A stretch of 64,000 nucleotides of DNA from Streptomyces violaceoruber (GTDB lineage Bacteria; Actinomycetota; Actinomycetes; Streptomycetales; Streptomycetaceae), in the NCBI GenBank assembly GCA_000720805.1, contig JODI01000006.1:62001-126000 (forward strand), read 5' to 3'. Every line of letters starts with the position of its first letter. Position 1 is the first letter of the stretch. Under the pieces are notes generated by a model. The model had not been told where the DNA came from, did not search any database, and saw only the letters and a list, made by a program, of their open reading frames with translations. The position numbers were made by a program, and so were the translations under genes. Positions 54,696 through 64,000 of the stretch are shown here, piece after piece.

Positions 54696-56068
54696 GCGGC
54701 CGTGGACCCCGTCCCGCGACGACGGGCGGGGAACACCCACGCCCGCAGGAGCAGGAACCGCAGGAGGGTCGCGGCCAGGTTGGCGGCGACGAGGACCACG
54801 AGCTCCGTGGGCCGCGCGGGCCGCGGGTCCACATCGTGCAGCACGGCGAGGGAGCCGCTGGTGAGGGCCAGGCCGACCAGGAAGACCAGCAGGCCCTTGG
54901 CCTGGTGGCGCAGGGCACCGCCACGGCCGCGCAGCCCGAAGGTGAGCCGGCGGTTCGCGGCCGTGTTGGCGACCGCGCACACCAGCAGGGCCAGCGCGTT
55001 GGCTGCCTGAGGTCCCGCCGGCGGCCGCAACACCGCGTACAGCAGCACATATCCGAGAGTGCTCACGGCGCCCACGGCGCCGAAGCGCAGCAACTGGCCG
55101 GCCAGGCCGGTGCCCGCGTGGTCGGCGGTGGCGCGGCGCAGTCCGGCCGTCGACAGGGTGCCGCGGGCCAGATCACGGCCGATCCTCGCGATGCCGCGCA
55201 GATCTGCCAGGGCGGTGGCGAGGAGGTCGACCCGGCTGTCGGGGTCGTCGACCCAGTCGACCGGCACCTCGTGGATGCGCAGCCCCGCCCGCTCGGCTAT
55301 CACGAGCAGTTCGGTGTCGAAGAACCACCCCGAGTCCTTGACGAGGGGCAGCAGCCGCTCGGCGACATCGCGCCGCACCGCCTTGAAACCGCACTGGGCG
55401 TCGGAGAAGCCCACGGCGAGGGCCGAGCGCAACAGGACGTTGTAGCAGCGGGAGATGACCTCCCGCTTGGGGCCGCGCACCACCCGGGAACCACGGGCCA
55501 GCCGGGTGCCGATGGCGATGTCGGAGTGGCCGGAGATCAGCGGGGCGACCAGCGGCAGCAGCGCCGTCAGCTCGGTCGACAGGTCCACGTCCAGGTACGC
55601 GAGCACGGGCGCCCGCGACCCCGACCACGCCGCGTGCAGCGCCCCGCCCCGTCCCTTCTCGGGCAGCCGCAGCCACTGCGCCTCCGGCAGCTCGGCGGCC
55701 AACCGGGCCGCGATCCGCGGGGTTTCGTCGGTGCTGGCGTTGTCCGCGACGGTGATGCGGAACGGGTAGGGGAAGGTCTCGCGCAGGTGTGTGTGGAGCC
55801 GCCGTACGCTCCGTTCCAGGTCCGCCTCCTCGTTGAACACGGGGACGACGACGTCCAGGACGGGCTCGCCGGGGGGCGCCGACACCGGTGCGCGCAGCGG
55901 CAGTCGGCCCATCAGGGGGACCGTCGGATGGCCCGTCGAACGGTTCGTCGAGCGGTCCGTCGAGCGGTCCGTCGGGTGATCAATGGAGTGGCCTTTCACT
56001 GTGGCCGACTCGGATTTCGTCACGTTATGTCCGTGTCTGTGGTCTGTCGCAGGGCATGCCGAAGTCAC
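54692..56068 (-). CDS. GT2 glycosyltransferase fused to a GtrA-like membrane domain
   Basis: A protein of up to 458 residues. The GT2 catalytic domain covers about 70-300 (VLDVVVPVFNEEADLERSVRR, the metal-binding AYLDVDLSTEL, and FFDTELLVIAERAGLR). A GtrA domain with four membrane helices covers about 335-445 (LRFGAVGAVSTLGYVLLYAV). This architecture makes and flips polyprenyl-phosphate sugars. The exact start is unclear: the first GTG at 56068 has no RBS, and in-frame GTGs at 56023 and 55999 and an ATG at 55912 are possible. The first 52 codons include a 12-bp tandem repeat and may not be translated. Confidence 0.85.
   Translation of the reverse strand: MTSACPATDHRHGHNVTKSESATVKGHSIDHPTDRSTDRSTNRSTGHPTVPLMGRLPLRAPVSAPPGEPVLDVVVPVFNEEADLERSVRRLHTHLRETFPYPFRITVADNASTDETPRIAARLAAELPEAQWLRLPEKGRGGALHAAWSGSRAPVLAYLDVDLSTELTALLPLVAPLISGHSDIAIGTRLARGSRVVRGPKREVISRCYNVLLRSALAVGFSDAQCGFKAVRRDVAERLLPLVKDSGWFFDTELLVIAERAGLRIHEVPVDWVDDPDSRVDLLATALADLRGIARIGRDLARGTLSTAGLRRATADHAGTGLAGQLLRFGAVGAVSTLGYVLLYAVLRPPAGPQAANALALLVCAVANTAANRRLTFGLRGRGGALRHQAKGLLVFLVGLALTSGSLAVLHDVDPRPARPTELVVLVAANLAATLLRFLLLRAWVFPARRRGTGSTAA
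55934..55981 (-). repeat. Four tandem 12-bp repeats near the 5' end of the GT2-GtrA gene
   Basis: Units 55934-55945, 55946-55957, 55958-55969 and 55970-55981; the middle two are identical and the outer ones imperfect. If translated they encode repeating DRST-type tetrapeptides in the N-terminus; if the ATG at 55912 is used they lie in the leader. Confidence 0.85.
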
Positions 56069-56139
56069 GCACGGCGTGGTGCGACGGGTGAGCGGAGATC
56101 TGTGGTGAGGCGGAAGTCGTGCCGGTTACGGCTTGTCGG

Positions 56140-56652
56140 TCAGGGGGTGGGCGGCGGGGAGAGCGTCGCCTCCGAGGTGGGCGGCGGGGTGGTCACGGAG
56201 CTGTCCGGACTCGAGGGAACCCTCGTCGAACTCCCGGGCGTGGCAGGCATGTCGGTCGTGGCCCCGCTTCCTTCGACGGGCGTGGTCGGCATGTGGGACG
56301 GCGTCCCGCCCCCGCCGGCGGTCGCGTCGGCGGTTCCCGTGGGGGGTGGCATGGACGGCTCGGTCGGGGACCCGTCCGGCACCCGGGTCGCGGAGGAGCT
56401 CGGGGCCGGGCTCGTCGCGGGCCTCGGCAGCGGTGCCTGCGGCCTCGTCTCGACGGTGTCGTGGGGCAGCAGGAGGAAGCCGAGACCGAGTCCCGCGACG
56501 GCCAGGGCGGAGCCGACGGCCCGTTGAGCCACGCGGGCGCGGTGCCGGGCCCGGACGCCGGACCGCAGGCGCCGCTGATGCTGCGGCCCGAACGGGGTGT
56601 GTTCCTGGGAGTCGCGCATCATCCGCGCCAACTCCCCTTCGAAGTGATCCAT
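56140..56652 (-). CDS. Membrane-anchored Ser/Thr/Pro-rich protein, probable anti-sigma partner
   Basis: A 170-residue protein starting MDHFEGELARMMRDSQEHTP. A basic cytoplasmic N-terminal region of about 45 residues is followed by one membrane helix (AVGSALAVAGLGLGFLLLP, about 47-65) and a long extracytoplasmic tail rich in Ser, Thr and Pro. The layout (short cytoplasmic part, one helix, low-complexity exterior) and its position 10 bp after the sigma gene mark it as a likely anti-sigma factor or sigma-linked sensor. No classical zinc anti-sigma motif is present. GGGAGG lies 6 bases before the ATG. Confidence 0.75.
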   Translation of the reverse strand: MDHFEGELARMMRDSQEHTPFGPQHQRRLRSGVRARHRARVAQRAVGSALAVAGLGLGFLLLPHDTVETRPQAPLPRPATSPAPSSSATRVPDGSPTEPSMPPPTGTADATAGGGGTPSHMPTTPVEGSGATTDMPATPGSSTRVPSSPDSSVTTPPPTSEATLSPPPTP

Positions 56653-56662
56653 GGCCTCCCTT

Positions 56663-57169
56663 TCACCCCACCGGCTCGATGACATCGGCCAGGATCTTCC
56701 GCAGCCGGGCCACGCCCCGCGAGGCGTGGGACCGGGCCGTGCCCACGGGACACCCCAACACCTCCGCGACCTGCTTCTCGGGCAGGTCCTGGTAGTAGCG
56801 CAGCACCACCGCGGCACGCTGCCGCGGCGGCAACTGGGCCAGCGCGGCCTCCAGTCGTGAGCGCTCCGCCACCGCGGCGGAGACGTCTCCCGTGTCCGGC
56901 AGGTCGGGCAGTTGCTCGACCGGGCGCTCGCCCCACCAGCGCCGCCGCGCCGAACGGGCCGCCGCACGGGCCAGCACCTTGCGTACGTAGGCCTCCGGTG
57001 CCTCCTCCGCGATCCTGGGCCAGACGAACCAGAGCTTGACCAGGGCCTCCTGGAGCAGGTCCTCGGCACGGTGCCGATCGCCTCCCACGAGGAGACGGGC
57101 GAGGTGGAACAGCGCCGACCAGCGAGCTGCCACGAACCCGTCGAACCCCTCGGCTCGACCCTGCTCCAT
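56663..57169 (-). CDS. SigE-family ECF RNA polymerase sigma factor
   Basis: A 168-residue sigma factor. Region 2 is at about 12-75 (LFHLARLLVGGDRHRAEDLL, then QEALVKLWFVW) and region 4 at about 105-165 (LAQLPPRQRAAVVLRYYQDL, then EKQVAEVLGCPVGTARSHAS), with a typical helix-turn-helix. The short linker and the sequence suit the SigE-type ECF group. The ATG at 57169 (MEQGRAEGFDGF) matches family starts. It is followed after 10 bp by a membrane protein that is probably its regulator. The signal is unknown. Confidence 0.9.
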   Translation of the reverse strand: MEQGRAEGFDGFVAARWSALFHLARLLVGGDRHRAEDLLQEALVKLWFVWPRIAEEAPEAYVRKVLARAAARSARRRWWGERPVEQLPDLPDTGDVSAAVAERSRLEAALAQLPPRQRAAVVLRYYQDLPEKQVAEVLGCPVGTARSHASRGVARLRKILADVIEPVG

Positions 57170-57801
57170 CCGCACCGTCCCCGTTCCGACCAGCCCTTCA
57201 CACTGGGAGAAAGACGGTGGGACCCCCACCACGATGCACTGCGCCCCTATGATCCGGATCACACCCGCGTCCGCTCTCCCCTCCCCCGGCTGCCTCAGCG
57301 CTCGGGCGCCGCCGCAACCGCGCCGCGTCCACGGACTCGGTGATCTGTGGGGTGTCGGAGGAGGTCAGACAGCGCGGCCCGTCCGGGGTCGCGGCGACCA
57401 GCTGGGCACAGCCGGGGAGCTTGCCGGGTGTGGCCCGGCACGCCCCCGCACCGCGCCGCTGTCCGGAACCTCGCCGGGCCCGCGGTGTCGCGTCCCGGGT
57501 CCGCCGGTTCGGGGATCGTCGATCCCCTGCCGCCGCTCACGGACCATCGCCCCGTCGACGTCCTTGGTGGCGCGGGCGGGCTCACCTCGCAGCCGTGGTC
57601 CGGCGGCCCGCCGGTGCGGTCAGCGGCTGACGCGGTGTTCGAACTGTTCGTGCAGCGCGGGGTCGTTGGACGGGCCGGGGCGGCGTCGGCGGGGGTGCTC
57701 ACGGTGGGCCGGGACCAGCCCGGCGGGACAGGCGGCGCGGACGGCGCCGGCCGCTGTCCGCCCCGCCGACGCGCTCCGCCCGGCGTTCCCCGTCCCCTTC
57801 G
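57170..57801. other. 632-bp region with no supported gene
   Basis: Between the sigma factor start and the phosphoglucomutase stop all frames are either interrupted or have low-complexity Arg/Pro/Gly-rich translations with no family motif. The first 100 bp or so must contain the sigma promoter. Nothing else is recognised. Confidence 0.5.
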
Positions 57802-59442
<1,641 letters not shown>

Positions 59443-59934
59443 GCCCGCTCCCACACATCGTTCGACCTACGGTGACGCCCCCATCCTTCCCCGTCACGGC
59501 CCCGTTCCGCGAGTCCGCCGCCCGCACACCGGGGTAACCGCACAGGGAGAAGCGGCTGCCGGTCGGCGGCGGCCACCCTCGGAGCGCGCCGGCTGAACGA
59601 CGAGCGACCGGAATTGTTCCCGACTCGGGCACGGACACCCACGAGTTCCGGACCGGCCGGTCAGCCGTCGACGCCCGGGCACGGGCGCGGGGTGAGGTGC
59701 CGCGAGGTCCGGGGTGGGAGGCGCCCCGCCCGCCGGTCGGCAGCGCCCCTCCCGCAGCGGCGTTCGCCACCCGGTCCCGTCCCCGACTCCCGCACCGGGC
59801 ACGACGAGCACACCGGCTCCGGCCGCATGTCCGCCGACCCGCCGACCGGCTCGACGAGTCCCCGCCGCGCACACGGCTCCGGTGCACCCCGGTGTCCCGG
59901 GTTTGAGCTGCGCTGAAGCGTGTACGCGAAAGGC
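59443..59934. other. 492-bp divergent intergenic region
   Basis: Lies between the divergent pgm and CYTH-CHAD genes. Open frames here are shadows with Arg/Pro-rich translations. I see no palindromic operator or terminator that stands out. Confidence 0.5.
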
Positions 59935-61473
59935 ATGGTCCAGTCGACACGAGAGACAGAGCGAAAGTACGCGGCCCCGGCGGCCGACGACACCTCCTGG
60001 CTGCCGGACCTCACCGGCGTGGACGGCATCGCGTCCGTCGTGGACCGGGGCACCGACGACCTCGACGCCGTGTACTACGACACCGTGGATCTGCGTCTGA
60101 CCGGCACCTCGGCCACGCTGCGCCGCAGGACGGGCGGTGCGGACGCGGGCTGGCACCTGAAACTGCCGCTGTCCGGTGACAGCCGGGAGGAAGTACGCGC
60201 CCCGCTCTCCGACACGGTTCCGGACGAGCTGCGTGACCTGGTGATCTCACGGACCCGGGACGCGGAGCTGGTGCCGGTCGTACGCCTGCGCACCGAGCGC
60301 CATCGGCACGAGCTCGTCGACGCCGACGGCAACGCACTGGCCGAGCTGAGCGTCGACGCCGTCGAGGCGGCTTCCCTGCTCGCGGGGGCCACGCGCGCGT
60401 CATGGACGGAACTGGAGGTCGAACTCGCCGAGGACGCCGACCCCCAGGTGCTGAAAACCGTGGACAAGGCACTGCGCAAAGCCGGCGTCGAGCGGGCGTC
60501 CGCGCCGTCCAAGCTCGCCCGGGCGCTGGAAGAGACGGCGGCGGGCGCACCCCGCCTGCCCGACGCGCGCGCCGAGAAGGTGGTCGAAGGCTCGGCCGGC
60601 GATCTGGTCCTCCGGTACCTGGAGCAGCAGGTGCGGACCCTGGTGGACCTCGATCCCGCGGTGCGCCGGAACCGGCCCGACTCGGTGCACGCGATGCGGG
60701 TCGCCTGCCGTCGGCTGCGGAGCGTGCTGCGGTCCTACCGTTCGGTCCTGGACCGCGAGGCGACCGACCCCGTCCGCGAGGAGCTCAAGTGGCTGGCCGG
60801 TGAACTGGGCGCCGAACGCGACCACGAGGTGCTCGAGAAACGGCTCAGCTCGGCTGTCGAGGCCCTCCCGCGGGAACTCGTCCTGGGGCCCGTCACCGCA
60901 CGTCTCCAGGCGTGGCACGTGACCAAGGACGCCGAGGCCCGCACACGCGCACAGGACGCTCTCGCGTCGCCCCGCCACCTGTCCCTGCTGGACTCATTGG
61001 CCGACCTGACCGCACGTCCGCCGCTGCGTCGCAAGGCCGCCCGGAAGCCGAAGGCCGTGCTGGCCAAGGCCGTCCTCGAGGAGTACGACCGGTTCGCCGG
61101 CCGTGTCCGGACGGCCCTGCAGACGCCGCCCGGGGCGGACCGGGACGCGGCGCTCCATCAGGCGCGCAAGGCGGCGAAGAAGGCCCGCTACGCGACGGAA
61201 CCGGCCCGTGCCTCGCTCGGCCGGCCCGCCAAGCGTCTCGGCAAGCGCGTCAAGGCCGTCCAGAAGGTCCTCGGGGACCACCAGGACAGTGTGGTGTCCC
61301 GGGACGAGCTGCGCCGTATGGCGGTGGCGGCGGGCGCGGCGGGTGAGGCGAGCTTCACCTGGGGGCTGCTGTACGGCCGGGAACAGGCGGTGGCCGGCGA
61401 ACGGCAGCGAGAGCTGCCGGGGGTGTGGGCCCGCGCGTCGGACCCCGCGCTGCGCAAGGCCTTCAGGGTCTGA
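59935..61473 (+). CDS. CYTH and CHAD domain protein (polyphosphate-related)
   Basis: A 512-residue cytoplasmic protein. The CYTH domain covers about 8-200 (ETERKYAAP is the signature ExExK-like start, then TLRRRTGGADAGWHLKLPL), and the CHAD domain about 225-500 (DSVHAMRVACRRLRSVLRSY and RDAALHQARKAAKKARYATE, helices with the conserved His and basic residues). CYTH domains act on triphosphates and CHAD domains bind polyphosphate, so a role in polyphosphate metabolism is likely. The ATG at 59935 has GAAAGG upstream; a GTG at 59920 is possible. It is convergent with the MASE1 gene, 11 bp apart. Confidence 0.93.
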   Translation: MVQSTRETERKYAAPAADDTSWLPDLTGVDGIASVVDRGTDDLDAVYYDTVDLRLTGTSATLRRRTGGADAGWHLKLPLSGDSREEVRAPLSDTVPDELRDLVISRTRDAELVPVVRLRTERHRHELVDADGNALAELSVDAVEAASLLAGATRASWTELEVELAEDADPQVLKTVDKALRKAGVERASAPSKLARALEETAAGAPRLPDARAEKVVEGSAGDLVLRYLEQQVRTLVDLDPAVRRNRPDSVHAMRVACRRLRSVLRSYRSVLDREATDPVREELKWLAGELGAERDHEVLEKRLSSAVEALPRELVLGPVTARLQAWHVTKDAEARTRAQDALASPRHLSLLDSLADLTARPPLRRKAARKPKAVLAKAVLEEYDRFAGRVRTALQTPPGADRDAALHQARKAAKKARYATEPARASLGRPAKRLGKRVKAVQKVLGDHQDSVVSRDELRRMAVAAGAAGEASFTWGLLYGREQAVAGERQRELPGVWARASDPALRKAFRV

Positions 61474-61484
61474 CGGCGAAAACT

Positions 61485-62561
61485 TCAGCTCTCTTCGGGC
61501 TTGCGCCACATCTCCTCGGGCTCGCGCTGTTTCCGCTCGGCCTCGTGCTGTCTTCTCTCGGGCTCATGTCGGGCCGGACCGGTGTCTCCCGGTGGTGCGA
61601 GGCGTGGTGTGTCGCCTGCCGTGAGGTGTTCCACGACCTCCACCAGCTCCTGGCAGGCCTGCTCCACCGAACGCCTGGTGTTGCGCTGCTCGGTGATCAC
61701 GGCCGAGAGAAGCAGTGCGGTCAGCGCCATGGTGCCGTTGAACGCCTGCAGTTTGATCATGATCTCGATGCGGGTCAGCCTCGCGAAGGGACCGACCTCC
61801 TGGGTCGCGGCGACGGTGGCCATGACGGACGTGAACAGGGCGCACAGCATGCTGCCGACGAGCTGGAAGCGCAGGGCGGCCCAGATCAGCAGCGGGAAGG
61901 CGAGGAACAGCAGGCCGGAAGGGTGGCGCGTGGCCAGCGGTACGACCGCGCAGGCGATGACCGTGAGCACCGCGGCCTCCTTCCAGCGGGCCACCGGCAA
62001 GGGCCGACGGGCGCGGTGCAGCAACAGCAGGAGGGGCGTGACGATCAGGACGCCCATCGCGTCGCCGACCCACCATGCCAGCCACACCTCCCAGAAGTCG
62101 TCCGCGTCGACGCGGTCGGCGAGCCGGAGCATCCAGACGCCCACCGTTGCGCTGATGAGCATGGCCGTGAGGGCGCCCAGGAACACCAGGGCGAGGCCGT
62201 CGCGCAGTCTGCTGAGGTCGGTGCGGAAGCCCACCCGGCGCAGCATGAGGCACGCGCAGACGGGGGCGGCGGTGCTGCCCACCAGGTTGCCGAGCACGTC
62301 GAGCCGCAGTGAGGTGATGTGCAGGACGACGAGCAGGACGCCCAGCGTGATTCCGGGCCACACCCGCAACCCGAAGAACAGCAGGCAGGCCACCGCGACG
62401 CCCGTGGGCGGCCAGATCGGGGTGAACATCGCGCCCTCGACGACCAGGGGCCGCAGCAGTCCGAGGCGCCCCGCGGCGTAGTAGCAGGCGGCTACCGCCA
62501 GCATCCGGAGGGCGAAGACGCCAGTTCGGCGCAGATCCTCGGTAGCCACCACACCAGCCAT
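61485..62561 (-). CDS. MASE1 domain integral membrane sensor
   Basis: A 358-residue protein with about eight membrane helices in the first 290 residues. The MASE1 features are PIWPPTGVAVACLLFFG, a conserved WWVGDAMGVLIVTPLLLL and FLAFPLLIWAALRF. The C-terminal 65 residues are a charged helix (EQRNTRRSVEQACQELVEVV) with a Glu/Arg-rich tail and no output domain. MASE1 normally sits in front of a kinase, diguanylate cyclase or phosphatase; here a SpoIIE phosphatase gene lies 50 bp upstream on the same strand, so the pair may be a split sensor. Confidence 0.85.
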   Translation of the reverse strand: MAGVVATEDLRRTGVFALRMLAVAACYYAAGRLGLLRPLVVEGAMFTPIWPPTGVAVACLLFFGLRVWPGITLGVLLVVLHITSLRLDVLGNLVGSTAAPVCACLMLRRVGFRTDLSRLRDGLALVFLGALTAMLISATVGVWMLRLADRVDADDFWEVWLAWWVGDAMGVLIVTPLLLLLHRARRPLPVARWKEAAVLTVIACAVVPLATRHPSGLLFLAFPLLIWAALRFQLVGSMLCALFTSVMATVAATQEVGPFARLTRIEIMIKLQAFNGTMALTALLLSAVITEQRNTRRSVEQACQELVEVVEHLTAGDTPRLAPPGDTGPARHEPERRQHEAERKQREPEEMWRKPEES

Positions 62562-62611
62562 GAGACACCGGTGCCGTCGTCCGTGCGAGGCGGGCGGCCC
62601 GCGGTGCCGCC

Positions 62612-63442
62612 CTACGGCTGAACGTCGGGCCCGTCGTAGCCGAGGACCAGCACCGCGGCGTCGTCCTCGTGGCCCACGCGGTCGGCGCCCTTGATCACGG
62701 CCGCGGCGAGCGAGTCCGCCGTCATGCCCGCCACGGCGGCGACACCCGCGAGTCGGACCACCTGGTCCAGCCCCTCGTCGACCTCCAGCAGGGGGCCTTC
62801 CACCACACCGTCCGTGAGCAGGACGAACATTCCGCCCGTGGTGAGCCGGTGCCGGGTCACCGGGTAGGTCGTCCCGGGCTGGATGCCTAGGGGCGGACCC
62901 CCTGTCCCGTCGACGATCCCGGACCGCCCGTCCGCGGTGGCCCAGACGCAGGGGACATGTCCGGCCCGGGCGCCCTCCAGCACGCCGGTGGAGGGATCGA
63001 GGCGCATGAAGGTACAGGTGGCGAAGAGTTCCGTGCCCAGGGACAGGAGCAGGTCGTTCGTCCGGGTCAGGAGTTCTCCGGGTTCGCTCGTGACGGAGGC
63101 GAGCGCGCGCAGACCGACCCGTACCTGGCCCATGAAGGCGGCGGCCTCGATGTTGTGGCCCTGCACGTCACCGATCGACAGCCCGATGCGCCCGTCGGGC
63201 ATGGTGAAGGCGTCGTACCAGTCGCCGCCCACGTTCAGTCCGTGGCAGGCCGGTGCGTAGCGGACCGCGAGGTGGTAGCGGGGCGCCGCCGGCATCTCGG
63301 CGGGAAGCATGTCGCGCTGCAGCGCGATGGCCAGCTCGACCCGGGAGCGCTGCAGCTCCGCGTGTTCGCGCGCCTGCGCCGTCAGCGACCCGAGCCTGGT
63401 CAGCAGCTCGTCGCCGTCGTCCGTGCGGCGCTTGCGCGGCAT
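62612..63442 (-). CDS. SpoIIE/PP2C-type serine phosphatase, soluble
   Basis: A 276-residue protein: a short coiled N-terminal helix (about 10-45, TAQAREHAELQRSRVELAIA) and a PP2C domain at about 50-270. All metal-binding aspartates are present in VGGDWYDAF, LSIGDVQGH, LLTDGVVEG and HEDDAAVLVL. There is no membrane segment or sensor domain. GGAGCGATC lies upstream of the ATG. It is the first gene of a two-gene unit with the MASE1 protein. Its target is likely a STAS antagonist. Confidence 0.92.
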   Translation of the reverse strand: MPRKRRTDDGDELLTRLGSLTAQAREHAELQRSRVELAIALQRDMLPAEMPAAPRYHLAVRYAPACHGLNVGGDWYDAFTMPDGRIGLSIGDVQGHNIEAAAFMGQVRVGLRALASVTSEPGELLTRTNDLLLSLGTELFATCTFMRLDPSTGVLEGARAGHVPCVWATADGRSGIVDGTGGPPLGIQPGTTYPVTRHRLTTGGMFVLLTDGVVEGPLLEVDEGLDQVVRLAGVAAVAGMTADSLAAAVIKGADRVGHEDDAAVLVLGYDGPDVQP

Positions 63443-64000
63443 TGATCGCTCCAGGAGGAGGCCGGGCCGTTCGGGGTGATGTCCTCAAACAGTTCCTTAT
63501 CGGATGATAGCGATGCCGGAGACACGGCCCGGGATCCTCGGCTCACCGCTGCCCCGTCCATGACGCACCCCGAGTGGGCCCGGGTCAGTGGCCGCGCGTT
63601 CTGTTCCATGATCCGTATGCCGCCGCGACGTCGAGGTGTCACCCGCTACCCGGCGCTCCGCCCCTCGGCCCATCGCTCCCCTCGCCGTGGTGTGCCCGGC
63701 CCTCGTTCGGTGTGCGGGGCGGGGCGCGGCAGGAGTCGCGGGCCGCACCGGAGCACCGCGCGGCAGGACGTATGCGCCGAGCGGGGTCATCAGCCCCTCG
63801 GCGCCGACTGAGTCCGGCCTGTCGCCCTGCCTTGCGCCTCTCCCCTGATCGGCGGAGTGCGGGTGCGCGAGAGTGGCGCCGTTCGCCCGTGTGAGCGCCT
63901 GGAGTGGTGGGATCGCCGGGCCTGACTGACGGTGGATCACGTCGAGGCCGGGTCAGTCCAGCTGACGTGACGCCAGCTGCCCGGGCCGAGACGAAAGGAA
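63443..64000. other. 558-bp region without a supported gene; likely RBS at the right edge
   Basis: The frames here give low-complexity, Arg-rich translations and no recognisable motif. A short AT-richer stretch at about 63480-63515 probably holds the phosphatase promoter. The last ten bases end in AAAGGA, a good Shine-Dalgarno sequence, so a plus-strand gene probably starts just beyond 64000. Confidence 0.5.

Noticed and set aside
57295..57702. Possible gene between the sigma factor and pgm
   Set aside because: Frames on both strands are Arg/Pro/Ala-rich with no RBS or family motif; reported only as an empty region.
63497..63940. Minus-strand ORF at the right end
   Set aside because: Low-complexity translation, no RBS and no motif; probably noncoding.

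Overview
The window is high-GC actinobacterial DNA and almost certainly comes from a Streptomyces chromosome. Codon third positions are nearly all G or C, GTG starts are common, and the gene families are typical of the genus: DUF6629, several SpoIIE-type phosphatases, a streptogrisin-like protease, a CYP157-like P450, GH43/GH53/GH106 enzymes and a MASE1 protein. It holds no rRNA, tRNA or ribosomal protein genes that I can see. The mixture of catabolic, secreted and regulatory genes suits an accessory or chromosome-arm location (inference).

Region 1 (1-10.3 kb): the N-terminal part of a UvrA-like ATPase that runs off the left edge, a VOC protein, a GNAT acetyltransferase, and a long-type argininosuccinate synthase (argG) whose promoter overlaps a perfect 9-bp inverted repeat and which may be leaderless. 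Small hypothetical genes, a DUF6629 membrane protein, a secreted lipase, a truncated DMT transporter behind two palindromic operators, a BrkB-family membrane protein and a secreted S1 protease follow.

Region 2 (10.3-21.7 kb): a winged-helix regulator and STAS protein pair, an HxlR regulator divergent from an isochorismatase-like hydrolase, then a catabolic patch: enoyl-CoA hydratase, two alpha/beta hydrolases, a frameshifted epoxide hydrolase, an acyl-CoA ligase and an SDR. A TetR C-terminal fragment abuts a decayed IS481 transposase in the middle of it, so this patch looks assembled and damaged by mobile elements.

Region 3 (21.7-29.1 kb): two divergent sugar-transport units. On the minus strand a soluble GAF-PAS-GAF-PP2C-HATPase phosphatase is translationally coupled to a sugar-binding lipoprotein. 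On the plus strand a paralogous binding lipoprotein is followed by a single-domain ABC ATPase and a XylH-like permease. This is the most unusual arrangement in the window.

Region 4 (29.1-35.7 kb): a probable resorcinol/hydroxyquinol catabolic operon (FAD hydroxylase, hydroxyquinol 1,2-dioxygenase, maleylacetate reductase) controlled by a divergent GAF/Fis-type activator with a 10-bp-arm palindrome between them, followed by a YceI protein with an N-terminal carboxypeptidase-like domain.

Region 5 (36-50.3 kb): a plant and algal polysaccharide island: a 1744-residue exoenzyme with two GH43 and two LamG modules, a small secreted metalloprotease-like protein, a GH106 rhamnosidase-like enzyme, a PL7 alginate lyase, a Cip1-like secreted protein and a GH53 galactanase. 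LacI-type operators precede two of them, and an IclR regulator and a membrane PP2C phosphatase lie inside the island.

Region 6 (50.5-64 kb): a P450 lacking the ExxR motif, an FAD monooxygenase, a GT2-GtrA/mannosyltransferase pair, a SigE-type sigma factor with a Ser/Thr/Pro-rich membrane partner, phosphoglucomutase, a CYTH-CHAD protein, and a MASE1 membrane sensor next to a separate SpoIIE phosphatase. The last 0.55 kb carries no clear gene but ends in a likely ribosome-binding site for a gene beyond the window.
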